This document shows, piece after piece, positions 32,081 to 40,356 of a DNA stretch of 49,881 nucleotides. The translations under genes were made by a program, and so were the position numbers. The number at the start of each line of letters is the position of its first letter. Within the stretch, counting starts at the first letter, position 1. Location of the stretch: positions 1-49,881 of the forward strand of contig JAZQIZ010000020.1 of assembly GCA_045541395.1 (NCBI GenBank). The letters are read 5' to 3'. Under the pieces are notes generated by a model, which saw only the letters and a list, made by a program, of their open reading frames with translations, was not told the DNA's origin and searched no databases. Source of the stretch: JAZRWQ01 sp045541395. Lineage in GTDB: Bacteria; Bacillota; Clostridia; Oscillospirales; UMGS1783.

Positions 32081-32109
32081 TTGAAAAGGGGCATATTTCG
32101 TGTTACTAT
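32081..32109 (+). promoter_or_regulatory. Promoter of the parB-like gene
   Basis: -35 TTGAAA (32081-32086), 17-bp spacer, -10 TACTAT (32104-32109). It lies inside the longest open frame, which supports the downstream TTG start at 32137. Confidence 0.65.
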
Positions 32110-32136
32110 GGCTATGGAAACGAGGTGACAGCAAAA

Positions 32137-32889
32137 TTGAAAACCGAACTTATTCCTACCGAAAAAATATACCCGAACGTAAGCCAGCCACGTAAGCTTT
32201 TCGATGCCGCCTCCATAACCGAACTTGCCGCAAGCATATGCGAGGTGGGGTTGCTGTCACCTTTGCTCGTTAAAAAAACCGAAAAAGGTTATATGATAAT
32301 TGCCGGGGAAAGAAGATGGCGGGCCTGCAAGCTTTGCCAGCTTAAAGTCATTCCCTGTACCGTTTGCAATTTCTCAAACGAGCAGACCGCCCTTGCCGCC
32401 ATTATTGAAAACGTTCAGCGCAAGGATCTTTCTCCCTTTGAACAGGCCTATGCCCTTAAGTCTTTAATTGAAACCTTTTCCTTAACTCAGGCTCAGGCCG
32501 CCGCCAAGGTGGGCCTTTCCCAATCGGCTGTGGCAAATAAGCTGAGGCTCTTAAATCTTGAGCCAAAAACCTTAAGCCTTGCCTTAAAGGGCAGTCTTTG
32601 CGAACGTCAGTGCCGTGAGCTTCTGCGTCTTAAGGAGCCCTTTCAGTTTAAGGCCGCCATGCATATTTTAAAGCACGGCCTTAATACCGAGCAGACCGAA
32701 AAATATATCACATCCCTTTTAAAGCCCAGGTCTGCCCCTATAAAGCTTATTGCCCTTAAGGATATACGCCTGTTCTTTAATTCCGTTGACCGCTCCCTTA
32801 AAACCTTGAAATGCGCAGGCATTGAAGCCAAGGTTTTCAAGGAGGAGCTTGACAGCCACTTCCGCTATGAGATCATTATCCCCAAATAA
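32137..32889 (+). CDS. ParB/Noc-family DNA-binding protein
   Basis: About 250 aa. The ParB N-terminal (CTPase) domain shows QPRKLFD, the LLSPLLV strand and the signature GERRWRA. IIENVQRKDLSPFEQA follows, then a helix-turn-helix LTQAQAAAKVGLSQSAVANKLRLL. The start is TTG at 32137: SD GAGGTGA eight bases before it and the promoter just upstream outweigh the ATG at 32041. Its place after rsmG is where noc sits in Bacillus relatives. No parA/soj follows here. It could be Noc (nucleoid occlusion) or Spo0J/ParB; no parS site was found in the window. Confidence 0.88.
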   Translation: MKTELIPTEKIYPNVSQPRKLFDAASITELAASICEVGLLSPLLVKKTEKGYMIIAGERRWRACKLCQLKVIPCTVCNFSNEQTALAAIIENVQRKDLSPFEQAYALKSLIETFSLTQAQAAAKVGLSQSAVANKLRLLNLEPKTLSLALKGSLCERQCRELLRLKEPFQFKAAMHILKHGLNTEQTEKYITSLLKPRSAPIKLIALKDIRLFFNSVDRSLKTLKCAGIEAKVFKEELDSHFRYEIIIPK

Positions 32890-32941
32890 CCGCCTTACTT
32901 TTGTTCTCTTTTTCTTCTTTTTTTCTTGCCTTTTTAGGCAG

Positions 32942-32973
32942 GGGCCTTTTCTTCTGGAAGGCCCTTTTCTATT
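32942..32973 (+). terminator. Terminator downstream of the parB-like gene
   Basis: A 7-bp stem (GGGCCTT / AAGGCCC) with a TTCTTCTGG-type loop, then TTTTCTATT. A shorter hairpin (TGCC / GGCA) lies just before it. Confidence 0.7.
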
Positions 32974-33000
32974 ATCTTAAAAAAATTTATATTTTTCCTA

Positions 33001-33028
33001 TTGACAATCGGGCAAAAAGGTTTATAAT
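33001..33028 (+). promoter_or_regulatory. Promoter of the ctsR-mcsA-mcsB-clpC operon
   Basis: Consensus -35 TTGACA (33001-33006), 16-bp spacer, perfect -10 TATAAT (33023-33028). The CtsR operator sits at and just after the expected start site. Confidence 0.85.
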
Positions 33029-33038
33029 ATAGTCAGAA

Positions 33039-33055
33039 GGTCAAAGAAAGTCAAA
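33039..33055 (+). promoter_or_regulatory. CtsR operator
   Basis: The direct heptad repeat GGTCAAA-GAA-AGTCAAA (33039-33055) matches the known CtsR box with its 3-base spacer. A further partial GTCAAAT follows at 33056-33062. The position at the start site explains repression of the operon by its own first product. Confidence 0.93.
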
Positions 33056-33081
33056 GTCAAATAACTAAGGAGGTCTGACCA

Positions 33082-33540
33082 ATGGGAAACGGAATGAGCG
33101 ACGTTATAGCAAACTTTATATATGAAATGTTAAATTCAAGCGAAGGGGCATTGGAATTGCAAAGGCAGGAGCTTGCGCGGCAGTTCAACGTTGTGCCCAG
33201 CCAGATAAACTACGTGCTTTCTTCCCGCTTTAAGCCTGAACAGGGCTACGTTATAGAAAGCAGAAGAGGCGGAGGCGGGTATATACGCATATACCGTGTT
33301 GAAAGAGACGGCGCTTCAGCCATAATGCATATTGTTAATTCTATTGGTGACAGCATAGACTATACTACAGCCGCCCACTATTTAAGAAATATGAGTGATT
33401 ATGAAATTATAAGTCCCAAACAGGCACAGCTTATTTGTGTGGCGATTTCCGAAAAGAGCCTTGTTGATATAGATAAGGCATTAAGAAACAAGGTAAGAGC
33501 CACTATCTTAAAGAATCTGCTTGTTTCGGTAATTGCGTAA
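33082..33540 (+). CDS. ctsR: Transcriptional repressor CtsR
   Basis: 152 aa, the usual length. A winged-helix N-terminal domain has ELQRQELARQFNVVPSQINYVL (seen as LARQFNVVPSQINYVLSSRF), and the glycine-rich wing SRRGGGGYIRI detects heat. It represses class III heat-shock genes and is inactivated by heat and McsB. First gene of the operon, with its operator directly upstream. SD AAGGAGG precedes the ATG. Confidence 0.97.
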   Translation: MGNGMSDVIANFIYEMLNSSEGALELQRQELARQFNVVPSQINYVLSSRFKPEQGYVIESRRGGGGYIRIYRVERDGASAIMHIVNSIGDSIDYTTAAHYLRNMSDYEIISPKQAQLICVAISEKSLVDIDKALRNKVRATILKNLLVSVIA

Positions 33541-33553
33541 GGAGTGAAGAAAA

Positions 33554-34012
33554 ATGTTATGTGAAAAATGCAAAAAGGCCAAGGCCAACACCTATTACAG
33601 AACCACAGTCAACGGCAAGGTTACGGAAATGTATCTTTGCTCCGATTGTATGGCCAAGCTTCAAAGTACAGCCGACAGCTTTTTTAACCTTGGCAGTTTG
33701 TTTTTTGAAGATCCTTTCTTTGGAAAGCCTATTGCTGTTGCAGGGCCCAAAAGCTGTAATACCTGCGGCGCCACCGCCCGTTACATTGCCGAAACCGGAA
33801 AAGTAGGCTGCGCAGATTGTTACGATACCTTCTCCAAGGAGCTGGAGGCGGCAATACTACGCACTCAGGGCACTTTACAGCACAAAGCCGAAAGCAAGAA
33901 GGATCCTATAGAAGAAAAGAAGGCCCTCTTAAAGGAGGCCATTGAAAAGGAAGAGTTTGAAAAGGCCGCCCTTTTAAGAGATGAAATTAAAAAAATGGAG
34001 GCAGAGCTTTGA
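33554..34012 (+). CDS. mcsA: McsA, activator of the McsB arginine kinase
   Basis: 152 aa. Two zinc-binding modules: CEKCKKAKA with CSDC at about 3-30, and CNTCGATARYI with CADCYDTF in the middle. They are followed by a linker and a UVR motif (EEKKALLKEAIEKEEFEKAA region, here ALLKEAIEKEEFEKAALLRD) at the C-terminus. It binds and activates McsB. Its stop overlaps the TTG start of mcsB (TTGA). Confidence 0.95.
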   Translation: MLCEKCKKAKANTYYRTTVNGKVTEMYLCSDCMAKLQSTADSFFNLGSLFFEDPFFGKPIAVAGPKSCNTCGATARYIAETGKVGCADCYDTFSKELEAAILRTQGTLQHKAESKKDPIEEKKALLKEAIEKEEFEKAALLRDEIKKMEAEL

Positions 34013-34989
34013 ACAAGGTAATTTCAACCCGAATTCGTTTTGCCCGTAATTTAAAGGAATATCCTTTTGTTAACCGAATGACTGATGCTCAGAAAAAGGA
34101 GCTTTGCAATAAGGTAAAGGAAGCCTTTTTCGGGGCCAACAGCTCAATGAAACAGGAATATGATTACATTGAGCTTGCCAATGCCCCGCGCATAAACCTT
34201 ATTTCTCTTGCGGAGCAGAATATTATAAGCCCTCAGTTTGTAGCCGAAAAGGCAGGAGCCCTTATTTTAAGCAAGGATAAAACCTTAAGCATTATGATAA
34301 ACGAAGAAGACCATCTGCGTATACAGGTGCTTATAAAGGGTAATGCTTTAGGTGAGGCTTATGAAAAGGCAAAGCTTATAGATTCCCTTTTAAATGAAAG
34401 CCTTCATTTTGCCTGCAGTAAAAAATACGGCTATCTTACCTCCTGCCCCTCTAACTTAGGCACAGGTATGCGAGCCTCGCTTATGGTGCATTTGCCTGCC
34501 ATAACCGAGCTGGGCGCCCTTAACAGCCTTATAAGAGAGGCCGACAGAACCGGCCTTACCGTAAGAGGAGCCGAAGGGGAAGGAAGCAGAGCAAAGGGAA
34601 GCCTTTATCAGCTTTCAAACTCCGTTACCTTAGGCCTTACGGATAAGGAAATAATAAGCCGCCTTGAAAAGGCCTGGGAGCAAATAAGCAAGGAGGAAAG
34701 TGCCCTTGCCAAAAGCTACTTTGAAAATCAGGGCATTGGCCTTGAAGATAAAATAATGAGAGCCAAGGGCATATTGGAAAACGCCCGTATTTTAAGCCTT
34801 GATGAGTTTTTGGGCCTTTACTCCCTTTTAAGGCTTGGCATTGAGCTGGACCTTATAGATAGATCCTTCAGGCAGAAGCTCGATGACCTTTATTACTCCT
34901 GCAAGGATGCAACCCTTATTTTAAACAACGGCAATACCCTTGAAAGGAATATTTTAAGGGCTCAGCTTTGCCGCAACGCATTTAATTAG
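34009..34989 (+). CDS. mcsB: Protein-arginine kinase McsB
   Basis: 326 aa. An ATP:guanido phosphotransferase fold protein that phosphorylates arginines of misfolded proteins for ClpCP. STRIRFARNLKEYPF (about 6-20), the TSCPSNLGTGMRAS loop with its Cys, and the RGAEGEGSRAKG segment are family signatures. Near the C-terminus ERNILRA stands where the phosphoarginine-binding RDxxRA motif is expected, so the second residue of that motif is not Asp here. The start is TTG at 34009, with GGAGG seven bases before it, overlapping the mcsA stop. The N-terminus is shorter than in Bacillus. Confidence 0.93.
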   Translation: MNKVISTRIRFARNLKEYPFVNRMTDAQKKELCNKVKEAFFGANSSMKQEYDYIELANAPRINLISLAEQNIISPQFVAEKAGALILSKDKTLSIMINEEDHLRIQVLIKGNALGEAYEKAKLIDSLLNESLHFACSKKYGYLTSCPSNLGTGMRASLMVHLPAITELGALNSLIREADRTGLTVRGAEGEGSRAKGSLYQLSNSVTLGLTDKEIISRLEKAWEQISKEESALAKSYFENQGIGLEDKIMRAKGILENARILSLDEFLGLYSLLRLGIELDLIDRSFRQKLDDLYYSCKDATLILNNGNTLERNILRAQLCRNAFN

Positions 34990-35002
34990 AAAGGTGATTT
35001 AA

Positions 35003-37369
35003 ATGGACAGATTTACCCGTCGTTCCCAGCGTGCCCTCTCCCTCAGTATGGAATCGGCAGGGCAAATGGGGCATAACTATATTGGCACCGAGCACCTTCT
35101 TTTAGGCCTTATAAGAGAAGAAGGTTCCGCCGCTGAAATTTTAAAAAACAAGGGTGTGACCCTCCAGGGCGTGCTGGATCATATTGCCGCCACCATCGGC
35201 ATCGGAGCCCCCTGCAGTCTTTCTCCTGCGGATATGACGCCCAGAGTAAAGCGGGTGCTTCAGAACGCCCTTACCTTACAAAACGGATATATCGGCACCG
35301 AGCATATTCTCTTTGCTCTTTTACAGGAGCCGGATTCCAAGGCCTGTGAAATACTTTCGGCTTTAGGGGTAGATATTACTTCCCTTATAAACGAATTTAC
35401 CAAAGAAGAGTCTTCCCAAACTGAAAATGATACTGCCCTTTCCTCCTTTGGCAGAGATCTTACCCAAATGGCCGCCAAAGGCAAGCTTGATCCGGTTATT
35501 GGCCGGGATACCCAGATAGAACGGGTAATTCAAATACTCTCCCGCCGCACCAAAAACAACCCCTGCCTTATAGGCGAGCCGGGCGTTGGTAAAACTGCGG
35601 TAGCCGAGGGCCTTGCTTTAAAGATACAGTCGGGCAACGTTCCCGAAAACCTTAAGGGCAAGAAGGTATTTGCCTTAGACCTTGCATCTATGATAGCAGG
35701 GGCCAAATACCGCGGCGAATTTGAAGAACGCCTTAAAAACCTTATGAACGACCTTACAAAGCGTAACGACACCATATTGTTTATAGACGAGCTTCATACC
35801 ATCGTTGGCGCAGGGGCCTCCGAAGGGGCGGTAGACGCGGCCAATATTCTGAAGCCCACCTTAGCAAGAGGTGAGATGCAAATTATAGGTGCCACCACCT
35901 TAGATGAATACCGCAGGTATATTGAAAAGGATGCGGCTTTGGAGCGGCGTTTTCAGTCGGTCACCGTAGGGGAGCCAACCGAAGAAGAAGCGCTTCTTAT
36001 TCTTAAAGGCTTAAGAGACCGCTACGAAGCCCACCATAAGGTTAAAATAACCGACAGCGCCCTTGAAGCGGCGGTTTCCCTTTCGTCCCGTTATATAAAC
36101 GAAAGGTATCTGCCGGATAAGGCCATAGACCTGATGGACGAAGCCGCTTCCCGCGTGCGCCTTGCAAGCCTTACCCCTTCCGATGAAATAAAAAAAGCCG
36201 AAGAAAAGCTTTTAACCCTTAAGGCGGAAAAGGAAGAGGCGGTATCCAAGCAGGAATACGAGCAGGCCGCCCGTATCCGTGATGAGGAAAAAGCCCTTAA
36301 TGAACAGCTTTTGTCCCTTAAGGATAAATGGCAAAAGGATTTTCAGAAGGAGGGCCGGATCGTAGACGACACCCATATTGCTCTTGTTGTATCGCAATGG
36401 ATGAACCTTCCCCTCAGTAAAATAACCGAAACCGAAAGCGAAAAGCTTCTTAATCTGGAAGAAAGCCTTCATAAGCGGGTTATCGGCCAGGAGGATGCCG
36501 TAAGCGCCGTAGCAAAGGCCATACGCCGTAACCGTGTTGGCTTAAAGGACCCTAAAAGGCCCATTGGTTCATTTTTGTTTATGGGTCCCACAGGCGTTGG
36601 CAAAACCGAGCTTTCCAAGGCTTTGGCCGAAAGTATGTTTGGTTCCGAGGAAGCTCTTATAAGAATAGATATGTCGGAATTTATGGAGAAGCATTCGGTT
36701 TCCCGTCTTATTGGCTCACCGCCCGGTTACGTTGGCTATGAAGATGCCGGCCAGCTTACTGAGAAGGTAAGGCGCAACCCTTATTCAATTATTCTTTTCG
36801 ATGAAATTGAAAAGGCTCACCCTGACGTATTCAATATAATGCTGCAGATCTTAGACGACGGTATTTTAACCGACTCCCACGGCAAAAAGGTAAGCTTTAA
36901 AAACGCGGTTATTATTATGACCTCCAATATAGGCGCCCGCGCCATTACGGAAAAACAGCGGTCCTTAGGCTTTACAGACCAAAGCCTTTCCTTTGAAAAC
37001 AAACAGGAGCAAATTAAAGAGAAGGTTATGGCCGAGCTTAAAAAGGCCTTCCGCCCTGAGTTTTTAAACCGTATCGACGATATTATCGTTTTCTCTCAGC
37101 TCACTGAGGCGCATATCGAAAAAATTGCGGCCTTGCTCTGCAAGCAGGTTGTTTCCCGAATGGAGGCTTTAGGCATAACCTTAAGCTTTTCAAAGGAGGC
37201 TATAAGCCATATTGCCAAGGCAGGGTTTGATGAGACCTACGGCGCCCGCCCCTTAAAACGTGCCATTCAAAGTAAAGTTGAGGATAAAATTGCCGAAATT
37301 TTGTTAAAAGACCCCGAAAAAAAGAATATTGCCGTTTCGGAAGAAAATTCACAGCTTATTTTTAATTAA
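35003..37369 (+). CDS. clpC: AAA+ unfoldase ClpC
   Basis: 788 aa. A double Clp-N domain (about 1-145) binds McsA/B-type adaptors and phosphoarginine. AAA1 has Walker A GEPGVGKT (about 193-200). A middle UVR domain lies at about 395-430. AAA2 has Walker A GPTGVGKTE (about 531-539), then GSPPGYVGYEDAGQLTE. It feeds substrates to ClpP, which is not in the window. The C-terminus ends in LIFN without an extended tail. Last gene of the CtsR-controlled operon; start ATG with SD AAGGTG. Confidence 0.96.
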   Translation: MDRFTRRSQRALSLSMESAGQMGHNYIGTEHLLLGLIREEGSAAEILKNKGVTLQGVLDHIAATIGIGAPCSLSPADMTPRVKRVLQNALTLQNGYIGTEHILFALLQEPDSKACEILSALGVDITSLINEFTKEESSQTENDTALSSFGRDLTQMAAKGKLDPVIGRDTQIERVIQILSRRTKNNPCLIGEPGVGKTAVAEGLALKIQSGNVPENLKGKKVFALDLASMIAGAKYRGEFEERLKNLMNDLTKRNDTILFIDELHTIVGAGASEGAVDAANILKPTLARGEMQIIGATTLDEYRRYIEKDAALERRFQSVTVGEPTEEEALLILKGLRDRYEAHHKVKITDSALEAAVSLSSRYINERYLPDKAIDLMDEAASRVRLASLTPSDEIKKAEEKLLTLKAEKEEAVSKQEYEQAARIRDEEKALNEQLLSLKDKWQKDFQKEGRIVDDTHIALVVSQWMNLPLSKITETESEKLLNLEESLHKRVIGQEDAVSAVAKAIRRNRVGLKDPKRPIGSFLFMGPTGVGKTELSKALAESMFGSEEALIRIDMSEFMEKHSVSRLIGSPPGYVGYEDAGQLTEKVRRNPYSIILFDEIEKAHPDVFNIMLQILDDGILTDSHGKKVSFKNAVIIMTSNIGARAITEKQRSLGFTDQSLSFENKQEQIKEKVMAELKKAFRPEFLNRIDDIIVFSQLTEAHIEKIAALLCKQVVSRMEALGITLSFSKEAISHIAKAGFDETYGARPLKRAIQSKVEDKIAEILLKDPEKKNIAVSEENSQLIFN

Positions 37370-37386
37370 AAATTTATACAATGCTC

Positions 37387-37415
37387 TTGCATACTTATGG
37401 AATGTTTGATAAAAT
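37387..37415 (+). promoter_or_regulatory. Promoter of the URO-D-like pair
   Basis: -35 TTGCAT (37387-37392), 17-bp spacer, -10 TAAAAT (37410-37415). No terminator hairpin is obvious between clpC and this promoter. Confidence 0.6.
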
Positions 37416-37474
37416 AAAAGAACAAAAATATCAGTTAAAATAACAATTTTACTGCAGAAAAGGAGTTTTGTTCT

Positions 37475-38542
37475 ATGTATAAGATGACTTCCAAAGAACG
37501 TTTTGCAAGAGCATTTGCGCATAAGGAAGCCGACAGAGTTGTTCTGTGGGATTTCCCCTGGCCGGGTTCTTTACGCCGTTGGCAAAAAGAAGGTATGCCC
37601 GAAGGCGTAAGCTATGAAGAATATTTTGAAACCGATACCGTTGGCCGTATCAACCCTAACGATACTCCCCGTTATCCTATCGAGGTGGTTGAAGAGGATG
37701 ATACCTTTATTACCATAAAGAACGGCTGGGGTACTACCGTCCGCAACTTCAAGCAGCAGGACTCCACTCCCGATTTTATTGCTCATAAAATTACAGACTG
37801 GGATACCTGGCTTGACGCCAAGGCCCGTATCACCCCCTCCCGTGACCGTGTAAACTGGAAGGACCTTGAGGATAATTACGCAACCTGGGTAAAAGAAGGC
37901 CGTTGGCTTATCGGTGACGTTAACTTTACCTTCAACACCCTTTCCTCCGAGGTTATGGGTACCGAAGCCTTCCTTACATATATGATAGAAGATCCTGAGC
38001 TTTGCGCCGATATGCTTACCCATCTCTGCAAGACCGACCTTGCGCTTTTAGACCTTGCGTGGGATGCAGGCTATCATTTCGATATGCTCAATATCCGTGA
38101 TGATATGGGTTATAAGGGCACTCCCTTCTTCTCCAAGCAGATGTATAAGGATCTTATTAAGCCCACTCACCAGATGTGCGCTGACTGGGCTCGCGAAAAA
38201 GGGATCGTTACCCGTCTCCACTCCTGCGGCCAGATAACTCCCCTTCTCCCTGAGGTTATGACAGTTGGCTTTGACTGCCTGCATCCTATGGAAGTTAAGG
38301 CAGGTATGGACCCTGAATACGTTAAGAAGACTTACGGTGAAAAGCTGGTGCTTCACGGCGGCTTTAACGCTATGCTGTGGCATGATAAGGAAGCCATACT
38401 TGCTGAGATCAAGCGTCTGCTTCCTATATTAATGGAAGGCGGCGGTTACATTTTCGCATCCGACCATTCTATTCCTAACGACGTTCCCTTTGAAAATATG
38501 GAAGCCATTATGGCTTTAGTAAAGGATATCGGTAGATACTAA
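37475..38542 (+). CDS. Uroporphyrinogen decarboxylase-fold protein 1
   Basis: 355 aa, TIM-barrel of the URO-D/MtaA/MtbA superfamily. The N-terminus SKERFARAFAHKEADRV is the usual family start. RLHSCGQ (His249, Cys251) carries the HxCG that binds Zn in the corrinoid-methyltransferase branch. SDHSIPNDVPFENMEA lies near the end. True HemE enzymes lack the HxCG, so it is more likely a methyl- or other one-carbon transferase than a heme enzyme. Substrate unknown. It overlaps the next gene by one base. No corrinoid protein is adjacent. Confidence 0.82.
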   Translation: MYKMTSKERFARAFAHKEADRVVLWDFPWPGSLRRWQKEGMPEGVSYEEYFETDTVGRINPNDTPRYPIEVVEEDDTFITIKNGWGTTVRNFKQQDSTPDFIAHKITDWDTWLDAKARITPSRDRVNWKDLEDNYATWVKEGRWLIGDVNFTFNTLSSEVMGTEAFLTYMIEDPELCADMLTHLCKTDLALLDLAWDAGYHFDMLNIRDDMGYKGTPFFSKQMYKDLIKPTHQMCADWAREKGIVTRLHSCGQITPLLPEVMTVGFDCLHPMEVKAGMDPEYVKKTYGEKLVLHGGFNAMLWHDKEAILAEIKRLLPILMEGGGYIFASDHSIPNDVPFENMEAIMALVKDIGRY

Positions 38543-39531
38543 TGACAAGAAAAGAAGTTGTTAAAAGAGCCATTCATTTTGAAAACCCGCCTTATATCCC
38601 CCTGATGTATTACGGCACCGCCCCTGAGCGCCTTGCCAAGACCGACGCTATTATGGTTGGCGTACAGGAAATGTATTGGGGAGAGGACGGCAAAACCACC
38701 GAATGGGGCTTTAAGTGGGACTGTGATGACAGTGGCGACCATAAATTCGGCATAGTTAAAGAGCCTGCCATTACCGATTACGATCAGCTTTCTTCTTACA
38801 AGCCCATGGACGCCTGGAGGAAGGACCGTTTTGATAAAATACGCCCCTTACTTAAAGAGAATAAAGATAAATACCTTATTGCCGACTTTATTTTAAGCGG
38901 CTTCACCATCACAAGCTTTACCCGCGGCTTTGAGGATTATATGGCCGATCTGATCATCGACCGTGAAAATGCCGAAAAGCTTGCCGATATTGTTTTTGCC
39001 GCCGAGGAAGAGCTTATTAAGGCCTGCGCCAAGGAAGGGTTTGACGGTATCTGCCTTGCAGATGACTGGGGCACTCAGACCTCCCTGCTTATTTCCCGTG
39101 AGCTTATTTGCGAGATCTTTATGCCCCGCTATAAAAAGCAGATAGACCTTGCACATTCCTTAGGCCTTGACGTTATTATGCACTGCTGCGGCAACATTTA
39201 CGATATTATAGGCGATTTTGTGGATATCGGTCTTGATGCAATAAACCCCGGCCAGCCTATTCTCAACGGTATTGAGAAAATGGGCAATGCATTTAAGGGC
39301 AAAATTTGCTTTGCGCCCCCTATTGGCTATCAGGAAACCGCCATTAAGGGCACCGTTTCGGATATTTACAACGAGGTTGAAAGCTACACCAAAAACTTTA
39401 CCACCGAAAAGGGCGGTATGTTAGGGTTTGTGGCATCCTTTAACGGTATATATTCCTTAGGTGCGCCAAAGGAGAATGCCGAGGCAGTAGAAAAGGCATT
39501 CGAACACTTCTGCGGCTGCAGAAATTCGTAA
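38542..39531 (+). CDS. Uroporphyrinogen decarboxylase-fold protein 2
   Basis: 329 aa, the same superfamily as the preceding gene but clearly divergent. It starts TRKEVVKRAIHFENPP, has DWGTQTSLLIS and carries the HxCG motif as HCCG (His214, Cys216). INPGQPILNGIEKMGN follows. The pair overlaps by one base, so the two proteins may act together, for example as two transferases on one substrate or as a hetero-oligomer. Which reaction they perform cannot be read from sequence. A strong terminator ends the unit. Confidence 0.82.
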   Translation: MTRKEVVKRAIHFENPPYIPLMYYGTAPERLAKTDAIMVGVQEMYWGEDGKTTEWGFKWDCDDSGDHKFGIVKEPAITDYDQLSSYKPMDAWRKDRFDKIRPLLKENKDKYLIADFILSGFTITSFTRGFEDYMADLIIDRENAEKLADIVFAAEEELIKACAKEGFDGICLADDWGTQTSLLISRELICEIFMPRYKKQIDLAHSLGLDVIMHCCGNIYDIIGDFVDIGLDAINPGQPILNGIEKMGNAFKGKICFAPPIGYQETAIKGTVSDIYNEVESYTKNFTTEKGGMLGFVASFNGIYSLGAPKENAEAVEKAFEHFCGCRNS

Positions 39532-39558
39532 AATTCCGTTGGCCCGAAAAAATAAAAT

Positions 39559-39594
39559 AAAGAAGGAGTCTTTATAAAGGCTCCTTCTTTTTCT
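39559..39594 (+). terminator. Terminator of the URO-D-like pair
   Basis: A long stem (AAAGAAGGAGTCTTT with AAAGGCTCCTTCTTT, a G-T pair, short AT-rich loop) and then TTCTG. It closely resembles the ilvE terminator at 16696 in stem sequence and preceding GGCCCGAAAAA. Confidence 0.88.
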
Positions 39595-39686
39595 GTATTT
39601 CAGACTGCACCTTTTCTTTTTACAGTCAGATGTATTCGGGAATATTGGGCAGAGGCCTAATTATTCAATTTTTTTGGGAGAAAATA

Positions 39687-39715
39687 TTGAAAAAACACCC
39701 TAAAAGGCATATAAT
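39687..39715 (+). promoter_or_regulatory. Promoter of the thrH-guaA unit
   Basis: -35 TTGAAA (39687-39692), 17-bp spacer, perfect -10 TATAAT (39710-39715). Confidence 0.8.
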
Positions 39716-39742
39716 AATAAAATAAAGATTTGGAGGTATGTT

Positions 39743-40342
39743 ATGAATATTGTATGTTTGGATATGGAAGGCGTACTTGTGCCCGAAATTTGGATCGCCT
39801 TTGCCGAAGCTTCCGGGATCCCCGAGCTTAAGAGAACCACCCGCGATGAGCCCGATTACGATAAGCTTATGAAGTTCCGTCTTGGCATTTTAAAGGAGCA
39901 CGGCTTGGGCTTAAAGGAAATTCAGGCTACAATAGCTAAGATCGATCCCCTTCCCGGCGCCAAGAAGTTTTTAGATGAGCTTCGCGCCACCACACAGGTT
40001 ATAATTTTAAGCGATACCTTCGAGCAGTTTGCAAAGCCCCTTATGGAGAAGCTGGGCTGGCCCACGATCTTCTGCAACACCCTTGAGGTTGCCGAAAACG
40101 GCGAGATCACCGGCTACAGAATGAGGGTAGAAAAATCTAAATACACCACCGTTAAGGCATTACAATCCGCCGGCTTTGAAACCATTGCCGCAGGTGACAG
40201 CCATAACGATCTTGGTATGATAAGAGCATCAAAAGCGGGGTTCTTATTTAAGAGCACCGAGAAAATAATAGCAGAAAACCCCGATCTTGAAGCTTACGAG
40301 GAATTTGACGATCTTCTTAATGCAATTAAGAAGGCACTTTAA
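39743..40342 (+). CDS. thrH: ThrH: phosphoserine phosphatase / homoserine phosphotransferase
   Basis: 199 aa HAD-superfamily enzyme. The start CLDMEGVLVPEIWIAFAEASG, read here as DMEGVLVPE followed by IAFAE, is a specific ThrH signature: the second acidic residue of the HAD DxD is Glu (D-M-E). ILSDTFEQF and AAGDSHNDLGM are HAD motifs II and IV. It can dephosphorylate phosphoserine and also transfer phosphate to homoserine. Length matches the family. It is followed after 14 bp by the GMP synthetase gene. Confidence 0.92.
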   Translation: MNIVCLDMEGVLVPEIWIAFAEASGIPELKRTTRDEPDYDKLMKFRLGILKEHGLGLKEIQATIAKIDPLPGAKKFLDELRATTQVIILSDTFEQFAKPLMEKLGWPTIFCNTLEVAENGEITGYRMRVEKSKYTTVKALQSAGFETIAAGDSHNDLGMIRASKAGFLFKSTEKIIAENPDLEAYEEFDDLLNAIKKAL

Positions 40343-40356
40343 TTGGAGGAATATTT

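Noticed and set aside
32041..32136. ATG at 32041 as start of the parB-like gene
   Set aside because: The rsmG terminator and the gene's own promoter lie on top of this stretch; TTG at 32137 has a good SD.
37475..38542. HemE (uroporphyrinogen III decarboxylase) for heme synthesis
   Set aside because: The HxCG zinc motif and lack of neighbouring heme genes fit the methyltransferase branch of the superfamily better.
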